A stretch of DNA of 5,461 nt, from positions 1 through 5,461 of the forward strand of contig JAICTW010000232.1 of the NCBI GenBank assembly GCA_025936195.1, in the 5' to 3' direction. The translations under genes were made by a program, and so were the position numbers. Shown here one piece after another: positions 1-4,717 of the stretch. Under the pieces are notes generated by a model. That model made no database searches, was not told where the DNA came from, and was given only the letters and a program-made list of their open reading frames with translations. Every line of letters begins with the position of its first letter. The stretch's first letter is position 1. Source of the stretch: Flavisolibacter sp. (GTDB lineage: Bacteria; Bacteroidota; Bacteroidia; Chitinophagales; Chitinophagaceae).

Positions 1-397
1 TGAATTGTATGCCTCTATTACCTACCAGGTAAAATTGCGGACAGCGGCACAGGTAGATCAATTGGTAGATAAACTTGATGATAATGCCACACAAAATTTT
101 TACATCTCCAGAACTTCGCACAGCAAACTGGAGGAGTTTAAAAAGAACCTGAAGATACAGGCCGTAAAAAATGCCAGGGAAAAAGCAAGCTATTTAGCTG
201 AAGCCATTAATGAAAAAATTGGTGAAGCGGTTACGATCAATGAACCCAATGAATATTATCAGCCTTACTACAACACAATGTCCATGGCAAGAATGAAAAC
301 CTCCGAAATGGACCAATCGGCAAATAATCAGCAACAGGCAGATTTCAAAAAAATAAAATTAAAGTATGATGTAACAGTGGTGTTTGCGTTGAAGTAA
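1..397 (+). CDS. SIMPL (DUF541) domain protein, C-terminal part only
   Basis: The reading frame is open from the first complete codon (base 2) to TAA at 395-397, so the 5' end lies outside the window. The TTG at 5-7 is an internal leucine codon (context E-L-Y-A-S), not a start. The 131 visible residues match the C-terminal half of a SIMPL/DUF541 domain. There is a helical stretch rich in Lys and Ala (around residues 47-70, with KNAREKASYLAEAINEKIGE), where this family typically shows A..KA..LA...G. A variable low-complexity loop with Tyr, Met and Gln follows, and then the closing beta strand KLKYDVTVVFALK. Family members are usually about 230-250 residues and are exported or periplasmic, but any signal peptide would be upstream of the window. 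The molecular function of the family is not settled. The gene is convergent with ftsZ and not part of the division operon. Family call fairly sure, function unknown. Confidence 0.85.
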   Translation, partial: ELYASITYQVKLRTAAQVDQLVDKLDDNATQNFYISRTSHSKLEEFKKNLKIQAVKNAREKASYLAEAINEKIGEAVTINEPNEYYQPYYNTMSMARMKTSEMDQSANNQQQADFKKIKLKYDVTVVFALK

Positions 398-476
398 GGC
401 CCATCTTTCTTCAGCAATCAAATATTACTTCAGGCAAATTTAGACTGAAGAAATCTTTCTTTTTCAATTTCACTTT

Positions 477-510
477 AAAGCAGTTAATTTATTTAGCTGC
501 TTTTATTTTT
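477..510 (+). terminator. Rho-independent terminator of the SIMPL gene
   Basis: An 11-bp stem (477-487 pairing with 493-503, one G-U wobble at 484/496) closes a 5-base loop (488-492). It is followed by a T-rich run, TATTTTT, at 504-510. It starts about 80 bases after the SIMPL stop codon and is oriented to stop plus-strand transcription before the convergent ftsZ operon. The stem is mostly A-T outside the GCAG/CTGC core, so it may be moderate in strength. Confidence 0.65.
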
Positions 511-607
511 GAAACAATTCTTTAAGTAGTGTTGAATGATAATGTAGTCATCTGCATTACCACGCTCCTCTTCTTTATTCATTTTAATTCTCATCACTGT
601 TCTCCAT

Positions 608-635
608 AAAAAACCCTCCTGAAAAATCAGGAGGG
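608..635 (-). terminator. Strong Rho-independent terminator of the ftsQ-ftsA-ftsZ transcript
   Basis: A perfect 9-bp stem (CCCTCCTGA at 614-622, TCAGGAGGG at 627-635) has a 4-base loop (623-626). Six A residues at 608-613 become a six-U tract on the minus-strand RNA. On the plus strand no T tract follows, so the element is directional. It lies about 185 bases beyond the ftsZ stop, leaving an unusually long 3' UTR. Confidence 0.85.
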
Positions 636-650
636 AACAACTAAAAACAC

Positions 651-693
651 AAGCCGTAATGCGGTGTCTTATTTATCAAAAAGACAGTGGCTT
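651..693 (-). other. Nested stem-loop in the ftsZ 3' UTR
   Basis: An outer stem AAGCC (651-655) with GGCTT (689-693) encloses an inner stem TGTCTT (665-670) with AAGACA (681-686) around a 10-base loop. A second, competing short pairing CCG/CGG exists at 654-664. Stacked, partly alternative hairpins just before a terminator resemble an attenuator or a small-RNA body, but no downstream gene on this strand would be attenuated. The pairing is visible; any function is inference. Confidence 0.35.
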
Positions 694-736
694 TATTTTA
701 ACGAGAACATTATGATTTCGATAGCTAACGCGAAAT

Positions 737-813
737 GTTTACGGTTTATAGTTTAGCAGTTTACAGTTAATTGCACCTGATCAACAGAAAACGGAAAACT
801 GTAAACTGTAAAC
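737..813. repeat. Heptad-phased inverted repeat downstream of ftsZ
   Basis: The left half is a run of about 7-base units beginning GTTTA (GTTTACG at 737, GTTTATA at 744, an 8-base GTTTAGCA at 751, GTTTACA at 759). The right half is the complementary form, with ACTGTAA twice at 798-804 and 805-811 and a decayed third unit after it. The 12 bases at 757-768 are perfectly complementary to 797-808. With one bulged base the stem extends to 751-768/797-813 around a 28-base loop. The right arm ends 6 bases from the ftsZ stop codon. The architecture matches the element at 2785-2855. Confidence 0.7.
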
Positions 814-819
814 TTTTAT

Positions 820-2715
820 TTAATCCGGTTTCTTACCATCTAAAAAAGTATTGATAGTACTGATGTTGGCGCCTTTGCCATCACCATTATCTCTTACTTC
901 ATACTTGCTGTAGAAATTTTCAACAGTGGAGCTGCTGTTGTGTAATTCCATATTGCGGCGGATATACGCGGGAACAGCTTCAAACTCATTGTTAGGATCG
1001 GCAGCATTAATGTTGAACGATAAGTTGCGCAACTTTTGTAACCGTTCTGCTGACCTCCTTTTTTGATCCTCAGCTGCGTCTGGCAAAGCCAGTTCATCTG
1101 CGTGAGTATTTGGTGTTTGAGTCTGGTGGCTTGTTGGCGTCTCCGCCGCTGTCGGAATGTCGTTACGTATCACCAGTTGCATGTTGACTGTTTCCGGATC
1201 ATCAACTTTTGCAATAGGTGCCGGAACCGGTTCTTCGGCAGGTTTTGAAGTGGACACTTCAGGCTTGTTCTCTGCATAAATATTGGATGGTCTGGCCAGA
1301 TACCCTCCCGACGCTGCAGACGTCTGGGAATTATTTTGATTTGGTTTTGAAGTATCGTTATTGGATGCTAAAATATTCTGACGCAATTTTTCGAAACGTT
1401 CATCCAACCATTGCTTTTTCTTTTCGAGTTCTTTCTTTTCGGCCTCAGCTTCTGCTTTCTCGTCTTTAATTTTCAAATGTAAGTGAACAGGAGCAGTTTC
1501 TTCTTCTTTTTCATCCACAAAATTTACAGTGCTTAAATGTAAATCAAGTTGGGCATCTTTTACTTCCGGCATTGGAATTTCTGCAATGCTTTCCTCATCT
1601 GTTAACTTAGGTGCTAATACGTCTTCAATCTTTGGTTCTTGTGGAATGGTGGCTTGCGGCTTTGGGGATGGTTGCTCTCCCAAAGTCATAAGAATTTTCT
1701 CTTCCTGTTTCAGTTCCTGCTTCGGCGCCTGGCGTTTTGTAAATGGATCCTGATGTTGAAAACCTGTTGCTATTAAAGTAATACCAATTTGGCTGCCCAA
1801 TGAATTGTCATAACCCAAACCAAGGATCACATCCGTATTCTCTCCTGCCTGGCTCAGTAAATGATTTTGAATGATCTCCACTTCATCCATAGTGAATTCA
1901 TGTTCACCTTCAGCAGAATTGATGTTAATGAGAATCCACTTAGCACCACGGATTTCGTTATCATTCAATAATGGTGAATTCAATGCTTCTTCAATTGCCC
2001 GTTGTGCCCTGTTCTCTCCATCACATGCAGCATTACCCAAAATAGCAACACCACCATTCTTCATTACAGTGCATACATCGGCAAAGTCAACGTTGATTTG
2101 ACCCGTGCTGTTGATAACATCTGTAATACATTTTGCGGCAGTTGCTAAAACATTATCCGCTTTGGCAAATGCTTCACGCATTTTTAAATTACCAAACTGG
2201 TGACGCAATTTGTCATTGCTGATTACAAGCAAAGTGTCAACGTATTGTTTTAAATTTTTAATTCCTTCCTCGGCCTGCTGCTGGCGTTTTCTTCCTTCAT
2301 AAGAAAAAGGAGTTGTTACGATACCAACTGTAAGAATACCTAAGTCCTTACAAATTTTTGAAATGATGGGTGCACCACCTGTTCCTGTACCGCCGCCCAT
2401 TCCTGCAGTAACGAACGCCATTTTGGTGTTCACTTCCAAAATGCGTTTGATCTCTTCAAGCGATTCTTCTGTGGCTTGCCTGCCAATTTCAGGATTAGCA
2501 CCTGCTCCGAGGCCTTGTGTAAGATGCGGCCCTAGTTGAACTTTGTTGGGCACATTACTTTGCTGAATGGCCTGCGCATCGGTATTACAAATAATGAAGT
2601 TCACGCCTTCAATATTTTGAGAGTACATGTGATTAACGGCATTGCTTCCGCCACCGCCAATACCGATGACTTTTATAATGGATGATTTTTCTTTCGGAAG
2701 ATCAAAATGGATCAT
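820..2715 (-). CDS. ftsZ: Cell division protein FtsZ, tubulin-like GTPase
   Basis: FtsZ polymerises with GTP at midcell into the Z-ring that recruits the divisome. The 631-residue protein has the glycine-rich nucleotide-binding start VIGIGGGGSNAVNHM (residues 16-30), the tubulin signature GGGTGTG (107-113) and the T7 loop NVDFADV (208-214), which supplies the catalytic Asp210 and Asp213. The core ends near residue 325. A long linker follows, with a highly charged helix (about 418-448) and a second basic helix (551-565). The conserved C-terminal peptide VPAYIRRNMEL (581-591) binds FtsA and other partners. It is followed by 40 more residues, as is usual in Bacteroidota. I chose ATG at 2713-2715 because family members begin MIHFDLPK; a TTG at 2743-2745 would add ten atypical residues. 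There is no Shine-Dalgarno sequence. The gene lies 135 bases after ftsA. Core intact, no frameshift. Confidence 0.98.
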   Translation of the reverse strand: MIHFDLPKEKSSIIKVIGIGGGGSNAVNHMYSQNIEGVNFIICNTDAQAIQQSNVPNKVQLGPHLTQGLGAGANPEIGRQATEESLEEIKRILEVNTKMAFVTAGMGGGTGTGGAPIISKICKDLGILTVGIVTTPFSYEGRKRQQQAEEGIKNLKQYVDTLLVISNDKLRHQFGNLKMREAFAKADNVLATAAKCITDVINSTGQINVDFADVCTVMKNGGVAILGNAACDGENRAQRAIEEALNSPLLNDNEIRGAKWILININSAEGEHEFTMDEVEIIQNHLLSQAGENTDVILGLGYDNSLGSQIGITLIATGFQHQDPFTKRQAPKQELKQEEKILMTLGEQPSPKPQATIPQEPKIEDVLAPKLTDEESIAEIPMPEVKDAQLDLHLSTVNFVDEKEEETAPVHLHLKIKDEKAEAEAEKKELEKKKQWLDERFEKLRQNILASNNDTSKPNQNNSQTSAASGGYLARPSNIYAENKPEVSTSKPAEEPVPAPIAKVDDPETVNMQLVIRNDIPTAAETPTSHQTQTPNTHADELALPDAAEDQKRRSAERLQKLRNLSFNINAADPNNEFEAVPAYIRRNMELHNSSSTVENFYSKYEVRDNGDGKGANISTINTFLDGKKPD

Positions 2716-2784
2716 AAGAAATGATTTGTGTCGTTTACGCAACAACGGATGAATGAATTTTTGGATGGACGATGATGGTTGTAA

Positions 2785-2855
2785 AGTTTTGAGTCGTGAG
2801 TTTTGAGTTTTGAGTTGTGATATACAGAACTACAAACCACAAACTTCAAACTATA
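2785..2855. repeat. Heptad-phased repeat with inverted halves between ftsA and ftsZ
   Basis: Five consecutive 7-base units read AGTTTTG, AGTCGTG, AGTTTTG, AGTTTTG, AGTTGTG (2785-2819). After an 8-base spacer come four units of the opposite orientation: AACTACA, AACCACA, AACTTCA, AACTATA (2828-2855). The halves are imperfectly complementary and could fold into a long hairpin in the ftsA-ftsZ mRNA. The last unit contains the ftsA stop codon (2851-2853). The 7-base period and inverted layout match the element after ftsZ, though the unit sequence differs. Confidence 0.75.
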
Positions 2856-4221
2856 AATGCTGGTCTTCTTCTTCTTTGAAAATTTCAATTAAGCTTGTTT
2901 TGAACTTTCCCCAGAAGTTCGACATGCTTCTTTTCCTTTCTACAGTGGCAACGCTTTCGTCACCGTCTGCTTCAACAGGCACTTCTTCATTCAAACTCTT
3001 CAAACCTTCCGGCACTTCTACTTTTTTGAAAGTACTTTCAAATTGCTTGCGCTTGTGTTCATAATCGTCGTAACCCTTTAATATCAAGCCCAAACAGGTT
3101 GCATACGTTGGCTTTGCCAATTCTTCAATATGACCTGGAGCCAGGTGTTCATTGGGCAATCCGATTCTTGCATTCAACCCGGTAACATATTCTGTTAACT
3201 GAATCAAATGTTTCAGTTGCGATCCGCCGCCTGTAAGGATGATACCGCCATTCAACATTTTATTATCCAAACCAACTTGTTTCAAATGATAGGTAACAAA
3301 ATCCATGATCTCACTCATTCTTGCCTGGATGATGTTGGCAAGATTCTTCACACTGATTTCTTTTGCGGGCATGCCACGTAAACCCGGAATGGTGATGTAG
3401 GCATTTGTTCTTGCTTCATTCGACAAAGCGCTTCCAAACTGAACTTTCATTTGTTCAGCCTGCGTTTTTAAAACCCCCAGCCCGGTTTTGATATCGTTTG
3501 TAATGTTCTCACCTGCAAATGGAATAACTGCTGTGTGTTTTAAAATCCCTTCGTAAAAAACAGCGAGATCAGTGGTACCGCCACCAATGTCCACGATAGC
3601 AACTCCAGCCTCCAGATCTTCCTGTGCCATAACAGCGGCAGAAGATGCGAGTGGCTGCAACACTAAATCTTTTGTGACCAATCCTGATTTTTCAACAGAG
3701 CGATTAATATTCCTTATTGCATTTTTATCACCGGTAATGATGTGAAAATTCGCTCCTACTTTCACGCCACCATACCCGATAGGATCAGGAATGTTTTGAA
3801 AATTATCAACCGTGTATTCCTGTGGAATCACATAAATGATCTGGTCACCTGCAGGGATGTACGTTTTGTATTGATCAGAGATCAGTTGATCAATTTCTCT
3901 TTGTGTGATCTCATCTTCCGTATCGTGACGCACAATATCACCCCGGGTTTGCAAGCTCTTGATGTGATGGCCTGCGATGCCAACGTACACTTCATTAATT
4001 TCCAGATTAGGATTGGAAGCGTAACAATTTTCAAGTGCCGTTTTAATTGCTTTGATGGTCTCATCAATGTTCAGCACCTGCCCGTGCTTCACGCCGTTGG
4101 AGTTGGCCCGACCGAAACCAAGTATTTCCAGTTTGCCAAACTCGTTCTTGCGTCCGGCGATGACTGCAATTTTGGTGGTCCCAATGTCAAGCCCCACAAT
4201 AATTGGTTGCTCGTTGTTCAT
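2851..4221 (-). CDS. ftsA: Cell division protein FtsA, actin-like membrane anchor of FtsZ
   Basis: FtsA is an actin/Hsp70-fold ATPase on the cytoplasmic face of the inner membrane. It binds the FtsZ C-terminal peptide, tethers the Z-ring and signals to later divisome proteins. The 456-residue sequence shows phosphate-1 motif GLDIGTTKIAV (residues 10-20), an SHS2/1C domain in about 84-165, phosphate-2 motif VDIGGGTTDLAVF (210-222) and adenosine motif GGIILTGGGSQ (325-335). After a poorly conserved acidic linker (about 400-430), the C-terminus carries an amphipathic helix with NFWGKFKTSLIEIFKE (435-450), the expected membrane-targeting sequence. The start is ATG at 4219-4221, preceded by an A-rich stretch and no Shine-Dalgarno sequence. 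The 3' end runs into a repeat: the final bases and the TAG stop lie in the heptad array at 2828-2855. Length is slightly above the E. coli protein (420). Identity is secure. Confidence 0.98.
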   Translation of the reverse strand: MNNEQPIIVGLDIGTTKIAVIAGRKNEFGKLEILGFGRANSNGVKHGQVLNIDETIKAIKTALENCYASNPNLEINEVYVGIAGHHIKSLQTRGDIVRHDTEDEITQREIDQLISDQYKTYIPAGDQIIYVIPQEYTVDNFQNIPDPIGYGGVKVGANFHIITGDKNAIRNINRSVEKSGLVTKDLVLQPLASSAAVMAQEDLEAGVAIVDIGGGTTDLAVFYEGILKHTAVIPFAGENITNDIKTGLGVLKTQAEQMKVQFGSALSNEARTNAYITIPGLRGMPAKEISVKNLANIIQARMSEIMDFVTYHLKQVGLDNKMLNGGIILTGGGSQLKHLIQLTEYVTGLNARIGLPNEHLAPGHIEELAKPTYATCLGLILKGYDDYEHKRKQFESTFKKVEVPEGLKSLNEEVPVEADGDESVATVERKRSMSNFWGKFKTSLIEIFKEEEDQHL

Positions 4222-4244
4222 GTTTATGTTGTTTTTAGTTGTTT

Positions 4245-4281
4245 GATCACGGATGAAAGGATTTTATTGGATTACACGGAT
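4245..4281. repeat. Paired GAT(TA)CACGGAT motif before ftsA
   Basis: GATCACGGAT at 4245-4254 and GATTACACGGAT at 4270-4281 are two copies of the same short motif, CACGGAT, spaced 27 bases apart, differing by a TA insertion. On the minus strand they read ATCCGTG, ending about 24 bases before the ftsA start. They could be part of an interspersed repeat or a regulatory site; the sequence alone does not say. Confidence 0.45.
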
Positions 4282-4474
4282 TCTTCGGTTCGGTATTCTT
4301 CTCGTAATTCAACATTCCTTTGTTATATTTTTTTATGTTGTTTTTATATTCTTGTTCTGCTTCAGCTTCTTATTTGATGAGATAAAAGGAAATCGTTTTC
4401 TGATTTATTTTATCGCACCTCTTAGTTTATTTTTATGAACCAATCTTTACTGCTACTATGATGCTTCTGTTGTG

Positions 4475-4520
4475 TCACTCACTTGTACGTTCTTATCGCT
4501 TATCATCACTTGCAACGTTC
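4475..4520. repeat. Diverged 18-base direct repeat in the ftsQ-ftsA gap
   Basis: TCACTCACTTGTACGTTC (4475-4492) and TCATCACTTGCAACGTTC (4503-4520) share TCA, TCACTTG and ACGTTC, with a compensating one-base gap on each side. The copies are separated by 10 bases. This suggests an old tandem duplication or a two-unit repeat element rather than coding sequence. Confidence 0.5.
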
Positions 4521-4598
4521 ACTACTGCGCTCAATTATTCTTCAATTCGTCGGCGTAACACTAGCCTTTAGGAGCCATGTTCTCCAAATGATCTTTCT

Positions 4599-4619
4599 CC
4601 AAACCTCGTTTGGTTTTTT
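4599..4619 (+). terminator. Terminator-like hairpin facing against the division operon
   Basis: A 6-bp stem, CCAAAC (4599-4604) with GTTTGG (4608-4613), has a 3-base loop and is followed at once by six T residues (4614-4619) on the plus strand. On the minus strand, where the operon runs, no T tract follows, so it should not stop the ftsQ-ftsA transcript. The stem is short, and no convincing plus-strand gene precedes it. Confidence 0.4.
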
Positions 4620-4663
4620 AGAACCATCATTTACACTTACTCACTCAACCTTCTTATTCATCA

Positions 4664-4679
4664 TCTTGCATAAGCAAGA
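4664..4679. other. Small perfect hairpin after ftsQ
   Basis: TCTTGC (4664-4669) and GCAAGA (4674-4679) form a perfect 6-bp stem with a 4-base loop, about 20 bases after the ftsQ stop codon. No T tract follows on either strand, so it is not a classical terminator; it could act as a 3'-end stability or processing structure. Confidence 0.35.
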
Positions 4680-4688
4680 ATTGTGAAT

Positions 4689-4717
4689 GCCTTCTCCTTA
4701 ACGGGGAAGTTGAAGGC
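4689..4717. repeat. Inverted repeat spanning the ftsQ stop codon
   Basis: CTTCTCC (4691-4697) can pair with GGGGAAG (4703-4709) with one wobble or mismatch around a 5-base loop, and that loop contains the ftsQ stop codon (complement of 4698-4700). An alternative outer pairing is GCCTTC (4689-4694) with GAAGGC (4712-4717). The element encodes the last residues of FtsQ, RLQLPR, which follow the more family-typical PKAVMPR. Confidence 0.5.

Larger units (their letters stand above)
636..819 (-). other. Long structured 3' untranslated region of ftsZ, no gene seen
   Basis: This is the stretch between the ftsZ stop and its terminator. Read on the minus strand it offers, in order: a large repeat-derived hairpin (813 to 751), a small stem at 736-731/720-715 (ATTTCG with CGAAAT), a nested stem at 693-651, and then the terminator at 635-608. 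No convincing protein is encoded on either strand. The rest of the ftsZ-SIMPL gap (398-607) holds the SIMPL terminator at 477-510 and otherwise nothing I can name. Confidence 0.5.
4222..4697. other. 476-bp non-coding gap between ftsQ and ftsA, repeat-rich
   Basis: These genes usually abut or nearly abut, so this gap is unusual. It holds, going from ftsQ to ftsA: a small hairpin (4664-4679), a plus-strand terminator-like hairpin (4599-4619), a direct repeat TTCTCCAAA (4580-4588 and 4595-4603), an 18-base diverged direct repeat (4475-4520), a very AT-rich stretch (about 4300-4440), and paired CACGGAT motifs (4245-4281). No reading frame on either strand looks like a real protein, and I found no clear Bacteroidota promoter (TAnnTTTG) facing ftsA. 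Whether the gap carries an ftsA promoter cannot be decided by eye. Confidence 0.6.

Noticed and set aside
504..511. TATTTTTG, a match to the Bacteroidota -7 promoter element TAnnTTTG on the plus strand
   Set aside because: It is part of the T-rich tail of the SIMPL terminator, there is no -33 TTG at the right distance, and no plus-strand gene follows.
2716..2745. TTG at 2743-2745 as the ftsZ start, adding ten residues (LRKRHKSFL and the initiator) before MIHFDLPK
   Set aside because: FtsZ proteins of this group begin at MIHFDLPK. The extension is basic and atypical, and there is no ribosome binding site before the TTG.
3742..4377. A 211-codon plus-strand open frame across ftsA
   Set aside because: It is antisense to a clearly real gene and its translation has no recognisable domain, so it is a shadow of ftsA codon usage.
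4458..4571. 37-codon plus-strand frame (MMLLLCHSLVRSYRLSSLAT and onward) as a gene
   Set aside because: It overlaps the diverged direct repeats at 4475-4520, is Leu/Ser-rich, and has no ribosome binding site or recognisable domain. It is kept only as part of a possible antisense RNA.
4483..4686. 67-codon plus-strand frame in the ftsQ-ftsA gap
   Set aside because: It starts with TTG, has a hydrophobic composition from AT-rich repeat sequence, and reads straight through the terminator-like hairpin.
4222..4697. tRNA or other standard RNA gene in the ftsQ-ftsA gap
   Set aside because: No cloverleaf, no T-loop GTTCRA signature and no anticodon arm could be assembled. The hairpins present are too small and scattered.
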